This document shows positions 39,101-50,711 of a stretch of DNA of 64,000 nt, piece by piece (position 1 is the stretch's first letter; the number at the start of each line of letters is the position of its first letter). The stretch is from Nematostella vectensis (Eukaryota; Cnidaria; Anthozoa; Actiniaria; Edwardsiidae), in contig NC_064039.1 of the NCBI RefSeq assembly GCF_932526225.1, positions 10,744,139 to 10,808,138 of the forward strand, read 5' to 3'. The notes beneath the pieces are model-generated. The model did no database searches and was not told the origin of the DNA. It saw only the letters and a list, made by a program, of their open reading frames with translations. The position numbers were made by a program, and so were the translations under genes.

Positions 39101-42100
39101 TTGGCTTCTACTGGGGGGGGGGGGTGAATAGGGGTATGTAAATCCGCCGATCCGCTACATTTTCGGGGCAAATCCGTGGATCCGCAGAATTTTTTGATCA
39201 GCATGGTTTGACAGATAAACAATAGCATCAATTGAAATTAATTTAAAATCCGAAATTCGACCGTCAAAGCAGTCAAAATCCGAAATCCGCGCCCGAATTG
39301 TCAAGAGATCCGTGATCCGCTGTACTTCCAAAATCCGCCAATCCGCTGAAATAATAATCAAAATCCGTAATCAGTGAGCATTTCGGGTCCCCCCCCCCCT
39401 ACTGGTTGAGTCTTCCTCAATGTCAAGAAATGCTTGCTACACAGGCTATAATTTAACGTGATCCTGACTGAGACTAGAACTCCAGTGCACTTTGGGTTTG
39501 TTCTTTATTGGTTATAGTTTGTAAAGAACGCCCCTCTCTTATAAATGCCTTCTATCTATTGAATATCCCCCCCTGGGACCATCAAAATTTCATAAACGCC
39601 CCTGGCATTTACTAGATCATTTATGATGCAAATAACAATACTTTGTATTAGAGACTGGGTAGCCTACCCTCCGGGTGGGACCTTGTGTCGGCACATGTCC
39701 AGCACATCCCCACAAATCAGTCTAACATTGTGCATTGTCTTCATCTGAGCCCCTGCAATACATATATTATATGCACATGAAATAGGGTATACACATGCAG
39801 CTTGGTGAATGATTGGATCCACTCTAAACCCAGTTTTAAATCAGCTAAAAATAAATACACATTTACCTCCACCGTATTCCTTATATAGTTCCCTCCCCAT
39901 ATTGGATGGTGTCCCCCCCCTTGAAGAAATCTTGACCCACCCCTCCCCATATTGGATGGTGTCCCCCCCTTGAAGAAATCTTGACCCACCCCTGAAACCT
40001 TTCAGAAAAATATCGGTATAGCCTCAGCACGGAAGACGGAAGAGCCTCACCAGCTTACAACTGGCTGTTGAGCACCCCTTTAGGTGAGTATAAACTTTTT
40101 CTATTTCAAGAGAAAAGTTCAGAATTGCCAGTGTACTGAAACATGACTAAAAGTGTGATTGTGAAGGTATAGGGGTGGGGGTTATGGCACCTGCATGCCG
40201 TCATTTTTCCCGGGAATGTACCTAGATGGATGGTGAAGCTTTCCTCCATTCTCTGCTCTGGTTCTGGATGGTATTCCTCTGACGATGGCGCACTTAGCGT
40301 CGAGACACTACGCAGCCTGAAATGCACACAACAACATTGGTTAACAACAGATCCCAAATCCTGTGAGCTGATGGAATATATTTAAAGTAACTATGAAGAA
40401 ATATAAATACCAGGTTAAGAAGGGTGAAAATACCCAAAGGCACATTAAAGTATTTCGATTTTGAAGAGACTTCATTTTATCAAAACTTTTTCATTTTTAC
40501 TCACTTGAAAAATGATCCAGCACTAGAGGAAACATCTGGAAAAATAAGTAAACAATGTCAAAAGCAGCAGGAACCACACAGCAAGGTAAGGGTGGGGGAA
40601 ATATGTATTTGTGACCTGCTAGAGTTTTACACCTTCAGTATCCAGTATCCTTCCATTAGTACAATAAATCAAATTACCCTCAAAATTCTAAAAAAATGTG
40701 TATTATGATATATACATAGTAGGTACATCAAGTAGTTATCATGATCTGCATCACAATAATCAGAAATAAAGCAATAAGGTCAGGGAGTTTACCTGTTTAC
40801 AGTATGGACTAACCTTCTCCTCTGGCGATGTCCTCATGTACTTTGACGACCCACTCACGGTACTCCCTCTTCTGCATCTCCTGAAGCTGGGATAACTCAC
40901 TTGACCAGTAGGTCTCAAGCATCTGGGAAAAGATGGGTCATATTTATCCACAAAACAGAATAATATTGGATGAGTCATTGTGTATGTTAAAAAAGTCTAA
41001 GAAAAAAATATTTACTTGTGTGTCTTCACATTGCTTGGTAGCAAGATTAGAAACATCACGGTCTGTGTTGGTAAGACCAATGTTACTAATGGCTTCTTCT
41101 AATTTCTTTCTGTGCCTGGAAACAAAATGGACAGTCAAAAAATAAATGATCAACTCAGGACTGTATATGGCCTTGAAAACCTGGATTTCAAGGCAAGAAA
41201 TCTGACTATAGTATACAGTGCGTCACTAAAGAGCTTGGGCAAATGCATGAAGAAAATGCACTTAATGTAAACAACAAAAACATCTGGTTAAAGTGCCTTA
41301 GTATCTTAGCTTGTATTGTTTTGTATAACAAAAAAGGTAATCTATTCTCAAGCAAGGGAAAGCTGAGCTCATCAGCCCTGCAAAATTTCAAAATCATCAA
41401 CCATTTCTGAAAAACCTCCATTGCACTTGCGCTAGTTCTGTCGTGACATACAGTATCAAACATGGGCCATTAACATTTCCATTTTGGTTTTTTTCCCTCA
41501 TTTAATGATACTGCTGTAATATGGCCAGCACAGAAAACCCATGTGCAAGTCTGTCCTTTCCTGTTCAACTCCAAACAGTATTCCTTGTTGTTGACTCACT
41601 TATCTTCAGAAGACTTTAGGGCAGCATCCCGATGAGATAGAAGCCCTTCAACAGCTAATGCATAAGTATTCTCAAGCTGTAGTAGAGTTTCAAGTGCAGC
41701 TGAGTGGATCAGGGAATGATACATCTCAGCAAAAGTCTCATTCTCCGTCTTATCACTTGCGGTGCAGTATTTGGAATGCTCTTGAGTGAAGGTGTTTGCC
41801 CAGGAGTTGATGTAGTCGCTGGTCACTTGAGGTGAGTCAAGGGCTTCTTTCAGGGCTTTGTCAGCCATTTCATCATACAGCTCATGGAGAGATTTTTTAG
41901 CAAAGTTATCAATTGCTGATGTCAGCTCTGTTGTGAATTTCAAATAGAATGTCACCTATTAGCAGATGGGGAATGGGAATGTTTCAAAGGAAACTTCGAA
42001 AATCAATATAGCAGAGAGATCACCCCTTATTTCTTTCAAGGTCAACTAGACTCTAGATCAACTTTCCTTTCAAACAATGCACTCAGCATGACTGTTTTTG

Positions 42101-42989
42101 ATACTGTATGAAAACAAGGGGTAGCGATGGGTACCTCAAAGTTTCAAAAGATTCGCAAAGTATTGGAATCTCAGCTTTTTTTTTTACGCATGTCTCAAAG
42201 TCTCGTTTTTTTACAAAAAGCGTCTCAGAGCCTCTTTTTTTTTTCTACCACGGTCTTGGAGTCTCAGATTTTTCAATGCGATCTCGGAGTCTCTGGTTTT
42301 GTTAAACGCTATCTCTGTTATGTTGTTACCATGCTATGGGTTTCCCCGAGGTTGCATTGTAACTCTACTTACGTTTTTTCAACTGATGTTTCTGACAAAC
42401 CTCGAGCAAGTTATCTAAAACAAACTCGGAAAAGCTTTGGCTTTTGACAAAAGTCTTGGACTGGGATTTTGAAACACGGATATTGGCACCTTGGCAAGTC
42501 TCGGATTTACCCATCGCTACCCCTAATACAATCACACTGGTATATACCCCCCTCGGGATTAAGTCTATCATTGCTGCTTCACATCCCTAATAAGGACACT
42601 AAAGCGATAGTTACCTGTACCTCTATTAACAACATTTTTGATCATCTGAAATATACTTTATTTTTCCAAATGTGAAGGTATACTTAAGTTCTATGTAGGT
42701 CGAGGGCCTGTCATATAAGCTTAAGTACATGACACATACTTAATACTTGTTCTACATAGCACAGTATCTGTAACCGACATCATTTCCATGAGATCTCACC
42801 TTGTTCAAGATAGCAGGGCATATTGTGCGCATGTATAAGCCTCCATGCGTACTCTTTGGAAGATATCTGTAAGGGAATTGGCACAGGAACAGTCAATTTC
42901 TTTACTTTTTTCTCATCTCTGAAGACGAACTCGAACCCTTTGGTACGGCCATCGAAAATTGGAGCAGACAGGATGTCCACACTCGACAT
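36104..42989 (-). CDS. FERRY3: FERRY endosomal complex subunit 3 homologue (C12orf4), eleven exons
   Basis: Minus-strand exons in order: 42800-42989, 41600-41927, 41016-41115, 40814-40922, 40505-40535, 40222-40316, 39668-39752, 38433-38551, 37744-37932, 37088-37348 and 36104-36267. All junctions are GT-AG and phases close, giving 1,671 nt and 556 aa, against 552 for human C12orf4 as I remember it. Strongly conserved stretches are PCYLEQ in exon 1, [17 protein letters not shown] in exon 2, [13 protein letters not shown] in exon 4, [10 protein letters not shown] in exons 6-7, [20 protein letters not shown] in exon 8, FYVTRHSNL and [10 protein letters not shown] in exon 10, and a C-terminus ending with a hydrophobic IFRI helix. 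In humans the FERRY complex (TBCK, PPP1R21, C12orf4, CRYZL1, GATD1) binds active Rab5 on early endosomes and carries mRNAs; the role here is inferred from homology. It is head-to-head with EMC6. Exon 5 is only 31 nt and is needed to keep frame. Confidence 0.95.
36260..36540 (-). repeat. 94-bp triplication spanning the last FERRY3 acceptor
   Basis: There are three near-identical direct copies at 36260-36353, 36354-36447 and 36448-36540. Each contains, on the minus strand, intron sequence, the acceptor GTGTTGCAG and the first bases of the last exon (GGTTCATG). Only the copy nearest the exon continues into the conserved coding sequence. Acceptor boundaries are at 36267/36268, 36361/36362 and 36455/36456. 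Use of the middle acceptor adds 94 nt, changes frame, and stays open to 36075, giving a different C-terminus. Confidence 0.93.
36541..37087. other. FERRY3 intron 10, remainder
   Basis: This is intronic sequence without a supported gene. It includes a C-rich run near 37001-37014. Other FERRY3 introns (for example 38552-39667 and 41928-42799) likewise contain only low-complexity or simple repeats. Confidence 0.6.
39893..39992. repeat. 50-bp tandem duplication in FERRY3 intron 6
   Basis: Two almost perfect direct copies of a segment starting CTCCCCATATTGGATGG and containing a C7-8 run and TTGAAGAAATCTTGACCC lie at about 39893-39942 and 39943-39992, inside the intron between FERRY3 exons 6 and 7. 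Confidence 0.9.
42122..42505. repeat. Low-complexity TCTCGGAGTCTC/T-tract repeats in FERRY3 intron 1
   Basis: Imperfect short repeats combine GTCTC(A/G)GAGTCTC-type words with poly-T runs inside the first intron of FERRY3. The segment is bracketed by the inverted pair GGGGTAGCGATGGGTA and TACCCATCGCTACCCC (near 42119 and 42508), which suggests a small foldback or MITE-like insertion. Confidence 0.6.
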
Positions 42990-43205
42990 GGTAAAACAAG
43001 GCTTATGTTCGCGTTACATAAGGAAATAACCCCGCGTAGGTTCTTAAGTAATCCCCAAAAATACCTAAGCTACCCATGCAGTCAAACATTCGAGAGTTCC
43101 TAAAGGTATGTTTTGAGTTGCTCTCTGTTTGGGGACTGGTGACTAAAATGCAAGCCCACGATCAACCGTAAGCTAGATCAGCGGTCACTCGTTAAGCTTT
43201 TCAAG
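42990..43205. promoter_or_regulatory. Shared FERRY3/EMC6 divergent promoter region
   Basis: Only 216 bp separate the two divergent ATGs (42989 on minus, 43206 on plus), so transcription in both directions must start within or very near this gap. It has no clear TATA box. The EMC6 ATG sits in TCAAGATGGCGGAGG, a YY1-like translation-start motif typical of housekeeping promoters. Confidence 0.7.
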
Positions 43206-44970
43206 ATGGCGGAGGAAGATCATGGTTTACAAAGTAAGAAAATCAGTAAAATTATCTGCCTTCTCATGCATTGATCTGATTTATAAGTTGAAACTATCTT
43301 TCAGTTATTTGTTTTCTTCTCATGTTGCCTCTTCGATTCTGTATACCAGGCCACGGGTTTCTGATATTGATTGATGAAGCTTGTGTGTAAAAATGTGTAG
43401 CTTATTTTTCTACATGAATGAAGTTTTGATTATGTTCTTTTCGATGCGTTCCGGTATAAATAACTATGCGTTTTCTTTCAGATAATGAAAAGGAGGCTTA
43501 CAGCCCCTTTGCGATTATGACCAACAACAGCATCATTGAGTTTTGGTTAGTGTTTGATTAGAAAGAGACAATTACATGATTTGTAGTTCATTGTAACAAT
43601 GGCATATTTTCATTGATGACCAAATATTGTGACTATTAATAGGCACCTTAGTTCATTTTTAATGAAAAATTTTGTTGTTGTTTTTTATTTCATCCCAGTC
43701 GTACATCACTTGCGGCAATGGCAGGGATTTCTGCAGGGATACTGGGTCTTACTGGATTAAAAGGATTTATATTCTACTTTGCTGCCTCAATATTAATGTC
43801 TGTAAGTTGAAATTCCTTCAAAATGGTGATATTATCTTTTGAGGATCAGCTTATTTTGATGAAGAATTGCCAATTTTAACTTACCTTACAGTACAGCCAA
43901 ATTTGTTGTTGTGCCACTTTGGCAAATCGAAAATCCTCGTCTTATTTGGAAAAAAAGCGCATACAGTAGTCAGACACAAGCTTTGGAGTGGTTTGTTTGG
44001 TTTAATAGACTATTCCAAAACAAAGAAAGGAATTTCAGATTCTGCAAGGTTGTGTAAAAACAAATTTAGCTATAACTTAACTTAGTAATACAGTATGGAC
44101 TTATATACTCATATATTGAACTTTTGGTTGCTGTCTGTTGTCCATGGATGTCTGCCGAAGCTTCCTATGATTAAGGCTGCAATTGCACCAGTTTACCTCC
44201 CCGGGCCGACAAAAACCTCAACAGACAAAAGAATCTATTAAAATCCATGCTAACATATCGCTATCCAAGTACAGTAAACAATAGTGTACTATTCAGGCTC
44301 CTTTGATTACATCTTGTAGATTTACTGTTGTTACATTTTTCTCTAGAAAGTCTATTGGATAGTCTTTGAATACGGCTTATACATACTACATGTTTCTTTT
44401 TTGCTTTATGATTGACTTACAGTAATCTGTTTTACCAGATATTCATTTGCTGGAAGGCAGGCTCCTCGTGGCCAAAGTACTTCATTTCATGGTGGGACCT
44501 GAGTACATCAGGAATCTTTGGAGGAGTTTTTGTAAGTTCTGCCACCCAATCAAATTCCTTTTGAGTTATTCTGGTTACATTGCTTATTCTGGTTACATTG
44601 GTTACATTACATTGCAGTATATAATGCTCTGATCTAGATTGTACTCATACTATTTTCTTGTTTTTTCTCTTTAGACTTACCTGTTATTCTGGACGTATCC
44701 TTTCTCTCATTTTTTTCTTTGGAAAAAATTTAAAAGGGGTGGATTTAGTTGACCTAAGATAAAAAAATACTTTTTTTGAATTTTTTAGTTTGCTAATAAA
44801 AAGCAAAAGTCTAAGCAGAAAATGTATTGACAATGGTCAGAACATTTAACTATTTATTCATTTGAAATAACTGAACAAATGGGATATCTCCTTTTCTCTA
44901 CTATCATTTAAAAAGACAGTTCCTTGACATAGTTTTTAGTTTTTTGTATGGAATGGTTCATGTCTATTAA
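43206..44970 (+). CDS. EMC6: ER membrane protein complex subunit 6 homologue, six exons
   Basis: The exons are 43206-43233, 43482-43545, 43699-43801, 44439-44531, 44675-44694 and 44940-44970. All introns are GT-AG with matching phases, giving 339 nt and 112 aa, close to the 110 aa of human EMC6 as I recall it. A short, polar cytosolic N-terminus is followed by hydrophobic segments. Conserved landmarks are [35 protein letters not shown] and the invariant-looking end [15 protein letters not shown]6 is a core membrane subunit of the EMC insertase, which places tail-anchored and multipass proteins in the ER membrane. Exon 5 is a 20-nt microexon (TYLLFW plus two bases). It is divergent from FERRY3. 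Confidence 0.97.
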
Positions 44971-46300
44971 AGAAAGAATTCATTGGTGTACAGAAGAAAA
45001 CCTTGAAGAGACCCATTACTCCAGCAACCTACATAGATACTGTACAAAGACAGATAAGTGACATATACACAGAAAAAGTGACTACTGTGCCGATGATACA
45101 GTAGGGTGTACTATAACCGGCTGATAAGAGGTACCATAGCGTCATGTATGACGTACTTGAAAACCTTCGAATACAGTAACTATTGATAGAAAAATAAATA
45201 TTTATTTAAATTGTTTGAAGTAGTCATTGTTAAACATTATTCCATTAATAAAGGGTGAATATTGTTCAAACATTTTACCTTTAATACCATCTGATTTGTA
45301 ATGCAGGGCATATAACCAGGATTTGTAGTGAGGAGGTGCACAGGCATAGATATTGTATGCTAAAAGTCTCAGAATTGGCTTTTTTTTAGTTACAGAAGAC
45401 TGTAAGATCTCACTCTAAGATCTCACTTTATCCTTGTTCCCTGGCTTCTGTTGGTTTGTCAGTTAAGATGTCACTTTTAAGAGTGACACTTGAAATAGAT
45501 GAGTCTATGGGCTTTTATGGAACTAGGTTGAGATGTCTATGGCTTATAAGGGGAACTGTTATTCGAGCATTTCAACATGAAATCAGTCGAGTAAAGTACA
45601 AATTCACACATATCTCTTTGTTACTGAGACTATTCACTTCAACTAAACCAGATTTTGATAGATTCTCAAAGTGCAAGAGTAAATTTAACGTGATATTTTG
45701 CAAGTCGGTCTGGAGAATGTTTGACAACAGAGGGTTGTCACAAGATACCTGGGGATGAGGCTAGTTATATGCCACCTTTTGCTGTGTCGTTATTTGGATT
45801 GGGAACATAAAAGCACAACACTGAACACGGCTTCAGCAGTCATGCTGATTACGATTCAAAGCAGAGCTTTTGTTGTGCCAAATCCAATACCATATTTGAC
45901 TTGATTCTGTCAATAGAAACTCCACATCAAGACATCTATGACCACTTAAACCTATTTAGTGCAACTAAATAAATGCTAAGCCTGAAATGTATTTGTGTCA
46001 ACACAAAATGGCAATTAGATTTGGCAGAGAAAGAGTGTAATGTATGAATTAGGAATCTTTCAGTGACCATTCACCACCCCTGTAACAATGAGTTTTTGCT
46101 ACAATTACAATTATTATACAATTTATTAATGTTGCACTTCCCTCATCTACATATTTCATTCATTTTTATGGTCTTTACTGACACTAGATTACAAGGAAGA
46201 AAGAGTTCTACAGTAAGAAAATCACATAAAATAAAATATAGGCACTAAGGTTTTATAGCTATTGAATAGTTTTAACTATTAAAAAATCCTCTAAATAAAA
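44971..46300. other. Intergenic stretch after EMC6
   Basis: AT-rich sequence with several AATAAA motifs (for example near 45190 and 45246) that could serve EMC6 polyadenylation. A 100-codon ORF at 45456-45758 has no recognisable features and I do not call it. No RNA gene seen. Confidence 0.6.
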
Positions 46301-46369
46301 TCCTTTGAAACCGACTAAAACTTGCTTTCTTATCACTGTATTTTTTACCATCCTATTACCTATAAAAAG

Positions 46370-46865
46370 CCATGGCGTGGGATACCTGTGCCCACCTAGC
46401 CATGCTAGTGTGTGTGGCATGGGATACCTGTGCCCATCTAGCCATGCTAGTATGTGTGGCATGGGATACCTGTGCCCACCTAACCATGCTAGTGTGTGTG
46501 GCATGGGATACCTGCGCCCACCTAACCATGCTAGTATGTGTGGCATGGGATACCTGCGCCCACCTAACCATGCTAGTGTGTGTGGCATGGGATACCTGCG
46601 CCCACCTAACCATGCTAGTATGTGTGGCATGGGATACCTGCGCCCACCTAACCATGCTAGTGTGTGTGGCATGGGATACCTGCGCCCACCTAGCCATGCT
46701 AGTGTGTGTGGGATGGGATACCTGTGCCCATCTAGCCATGCTAGTGTGTGTGGCATGGGATACCTGTGTCTCTTACCCGTCCTGCCTAGCCAGGCTATCG
46801 TGTGTGGCATGGGATACCTGTGTCTCTTTCCCGCCTTTCCTAGCCATGCTAGTGTGTGTGGCCAA
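46370..46865 (-). repeat. 42-bp minisatellite grown from the zinc-finger C-terminus
   Basis: About eleven units of 42 bp lie here, plus two longer variant units at the right end that belong to the zinc-finger coding sequence. On the minus strand the unit reads in 14-residue steps, MARWAQVSHATHTS. The frame is the same as the zinc-finger ORF, whose end reads THTSMARKGGKETQVSH. The TAA at 46775-46773 separates the gene from the remaining in-frame units. Because 42 is divisible by three, several other frames on both strands are also open. Confidence 0.95.
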
Positions 46866-48682
46866 GTGCTGCTTGAGGGAAGAGTGGTATCGGTACGTTC
46901 TGTCGCATATCTCACACTTATACGGTCGTTCCCCGGTATGGATTCGCCTGTGTTGACGTAATGTGCTGTGATTTGTGAACGCTTTCGAGCATGACTCGCA
47001 CTGGTAAGGGCGCTGACCAGTGTGAATATTTATATGCTGCTTCAAGTCACCAGAGTATCGAAAAAGCTTGAGGCAGTAAGGACAGCGGTACGGCCGTGCC
47101 CCTGTATGCGTGCGCATGTGAACGGCCCGCTCGGATGGCTGAAAGAATGACTTGGAACAGAACTGGCAGTCATAGGGTCGATGACCGGAATGGCGGCGCA
47201 CGTGCAGTTCCAGAGCGCGAGGGTTTCCAAAACTCTTCCCGCAAAAACTGCAAGTACAAGTTGCCTTAGTGATTGTGTTTCCTGTAGATTGTGTGGCGGG
47301 GAAAGCCCCCGTGACAGCTGGCTTGATGTCAGACGTGACAAGGGTATTTACATGTTTCTTATCCTTGATGTCAAGTGATGCCATTAGCACATCTTTTTCA
47401 GACTCTTTGAATGTGCTGCTCTCCATCGTCAAATTCTTTGTTGGTTTCTTTGATGGAGTGTCACTTGCATGAGCCCGCGGGCTGTAAAAGACGGTTTCTC
47501 CACTTCCTTTAAGTTCCCCATGTTGTTCGTGAGAGTGTCCTTCTAGAAGTAACTCTTGCGGCCCACGTGAGCTATTCCTCGTGCTATTGCAACCCAGTTC
47601 ATCGAACCCCCACGAAATGTTCTTCTTCTTCAGGAAGTGTAGAAATGAACTGGAAGAATCACATTTTGAGGGCGAAGTGCTCTCTTGTGGTCTCCACCCG
47701 TCTTTAAAGTCTCCTACAGGAGGCGAGCCATTATTCCAGACCACGTAAGGTATTTCGTCTTTTATTTCATTCTTAAACGTTACAGGCGCGGAAACAACTG
47801 GCGTGACAGTAGTGCAAATGCGTGCCGTGACAGGGACTCGAACATGTTGTTTGGCGTCATCCGCGATTTCCCGTGTGACATTTTGATTTCTTCTTGTAGG
47901 GAAATTCGCTTCGATGGTATTATTCCTAGCTGATCTCGCCTGTCGCTCATGCAATTGGTTAGTGTTCTTTGAGTTGGGTTTAATTTTCACAAGCTTCGGT
48001 ATAGTTCTGCTTGGCAATTTACTGGATCGTCTTTGATTTAATGGCATCACCGTTTGTACGTAACCGTGCTTGGTCAAGCAATCTAAAACAGTGAACAACA
48101 CGAGATCAATCAGACTATTTAGCAGGAACCTATATAACACGGACCTACTTTCACAATCAAAGATCACAAAGGACAGTTGATCCCACACACGGAAAATCTA
48201 AAGAACTATAAAGGGAAAGGGAGTAGAATAGGAACATCTTTTTTTTATCTCCGGTGCTTTTTTAAGTGTTAGAAAGTGCGATATGCGCTGTCTTTGAAGT
48301 TAGTTTTTTGAAGTCTGTAAGGATACAAGGTGCTATCTGATTGACATGGAATTTACTAGGCAGTCAGCGTGACAAAGAAATGCCATAACAAAATCAGAGC
48401 ACGGCATAATCCTCCTAGCTATGAAGTTCGTGTCGATCAAAGTGTCATTCTCGTATATAGGTTATGGTATTTATTGATAATAACCTTGAGGTATAGTCAG
48501 TGATATTTACCCTTAGATATTGCACATCTCCATCCTGCTAGCTCATGTCCAGTTTCCCATTCAGCGTTTACCACTGAAATCTCGTGTTGATAACGGATTA
48601 GTCGTGGACTAATGTGGAATGTGTCCACAGGGGTACTTGAGGTGGTGCAGTAGGGACATTCGCAAGTATAAACAGGCTGGAA
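46773..48682 (-). CDS. C2H2 zinc-finger protein, 3' part of gene
   Basis: The last exon is 46773-48082 (acceptor GTTTTAG). It encodes about 436 residues and ends with five tandem C2H2 fingers (about 47255-46854). Finger starts include CTCSFCGKSF, YDCQFCSKSF, YRCPYCLKLF, YQCESCSKAF and YKCEICDRTY, joined by TG(E/Q/A)RPY linkers, so it is probably a sequence-specific DNA-binding protein in the nucleus. The stretch before the fingers is polar and likely disordered. An upstream exon at 48511 to 48676 or 48682 joins in phase (donor GTAAAT) and encodes YTCECPYCTTSS and EWETGHELAGWRCA; it has an acceptor, so the start codon lies further upstream and was not found. The last 25 or so residues after the fingers come from a minisatellite. 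The open frame back to 48188 crosses the acceptor and is intron. Confidence 0.85.
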
Positions 48683-49565
48683 CTAAAAAACACAATATGG
48701 TCTTGATTATCATTGACCGAAAAAGAAACATCTTCTAATGGGTCAACCATTTAACTTTTGAAGGAGAATGTTTTTTGTTAAGAATTTGTTTCTTTCTATT
48801 TATGGTAACTGACAGACCTGAAAGGCAAACCTTCAAAAGTTTTAACCATTTAAAAATAGTCTGCCCCAAACAAGCCATATTCCATTCTGGAAGATTGAGC
48901 GGTTTCTTGCTTCTGACGCGAATGTCACGCCGGTGGAGACTACTTATGGGAGCGCAGTAACCACTGGATCTTCGTGAATGAGCATACTTCCGTTTTTTTT
49001 TTTTTTCAAAGATTCAAATCCATACGTTTGAATACTTAATAAAACTCCTCTCATATGTTGTAAAAAAGTCTATTCAAGGGCAAATCGAAAGAGATTAGAC
49101 ATCCCCTCAAAGGAACAGGTTACAATCAATGAAAGATGCATGCCACGGGTGCTTCCACATGGATGAATAGAAGTGTCAAAAGCTGTCTTCGCTCTGCTCA
49201 GACAGACGGCGGTGTTTTAAAATTAGATGTTTATTTTAGTCTTTGTTTGAAAGAAAAACATGAGGTGGGATCTAGGCTTAGAAAGCAATCAATCATACAG
49301 ACTCGAATATTTTTTCACAAATTGTGAAATGCTGGTTAAAAATAGTGGAACTGGTATTTATAGCTAGGGGGCAACTTTGTGGTGATGATATAGGAGGTTT
49401 ATAGGTACGTCACCTGAAGGGTGAAGAAAACATTACAGCTTTTTGGTTCAGCGAAGCTGCACAATATATTTTTTTTATAAAGAACATTTCTTTTGAATCT
49501 AAAGAATTTAACATAGCAAAGAACAAATTTTATGAAACGAACTAAAAAAGGGAGTTGAACTGTTA
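48683..49565. other. Probable 5' region of the zinc-finger gene
   Basis: The first exon(s) of the zinc-finger gene should lie here or beyond. The minus strand is open across 48741-48960, but without a splice pattern or motif I trust. Nothing else is recognisable. Confidence 0.4.
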
Positions 49566-50711
49566 GGTAACACATGAGCCTGACGATTGCATAGCATGAA
49601 ACTCTGAGTCACCGGTGCGCCAGGAACCATATATATTATTGTATAATTATCCTCTTCTGAATTTTAGTCACTATCGAGCACTCTTGGCCTGGCAGAACAA
49701 ATGTACCTATATCTAACATAGCAAAGCTCAACGTTTGCAGCAAAAAAAGGGATCGATTTCTGGGCCACACGTTTCTCTCTCTTTTTTTTTGCTGAATACG
49801 ATTTTATGCCAATACTTACAAGCTGTGGGGTGTGTCTATTCATGTCCATTTTTTAGCACTTTTACGTTAGCAGACCACTAGCGCTTTGAAGTGCAAAGTA
49901 CTCCTGTCTACACGGCCCTCTTAAAGCACTAATATCAAAGCTGTCTGAAACGCGATGGTTTACCGACGGCTCATGCATTATTCAATGAGATGGATTGGCG
50001 CGTTTCAACAGAGCAAGTCATGGAGCAACAGGTCCACTGAGGATAGACACTACAAACCCCTGATTGCAATGGCAGGTTGAATAAAGCTCAACTCACGCGA
50101 ACCGTGAAACATGTAAAACGAGGTGTGAAAAAAGGGAGGAGAAACACTTGTTTGCTAGTTACTAAAAAAGACAAAGGGAGGTGGTCTAGGTGGTGGAGGT
50201 GATCTGTGGACTTAAAATGGAAAAGAAATTAGACTTAAAAAGAAATTAAAATAGAAAGCGAGTTATCAAATCCAGGTGTCTTATATCAGGGACTTCCCTG
50301 CTTATATCTATTTTTTTACTGATCACCCGAAAAACGTTTTTCTCTTCATGTTGTTTTCTTTGTCTTACACCAGATTCAGTACTTGCGGACTCATTATTGA
50401 ATAGAGGTATTGCGTGCTTATCCTACTTAAAAAAACACAAACTTACACGACATCTGTGACATTTTAAGGTCCCGATTATGATAACAGTATTGTAAAAATG
50501 CATGGTTTTCGATACGAGACAATAGACGAGTAAATGTATTGTTTCGCTTGGGTAATTTGACGAAACCCCATGATTTGAACCGACTTGAATAATAAAAACG
50601 GTGCCCTAGTATCTAGTACAACAAATAAAAATAAAATGGAATATGCGGGATGAGGAAAAAGGAATATAAAAGAAAAGAATGTGTAAAGAGGGGGAGAGAA
50701 GAATGTGTAAG
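49566..50711. repeat. 1,146-bp tandem duplication, copy 1
   Basis: The segment begins GGTAACACATGAGCCTG and recurs immediately downstream with only scattered differences (for example GAGATGGATTGG versus GGATGGATTGG, and a GTGGAG expansion near 51345 in copy 2). No gene is recognised. A 61-codon minus-strand ORF at 49664-49849 recurs in copy 2 with changes at two codons, which is no more conserved than the flanks. Confidence 0.93.

Noticed and set aside
42585-42597. Third hammerhead stem II (CCTAATAAGGAC)
   Set aside because: The match is only the loop region; the CTGANGA and GAAA boxes are absent.
45456-45758. 100-codon ORF downstream of EMC6
   Set aside because: No motif, no splice partners and AT-rich surroundings; the length is compatible with chance.
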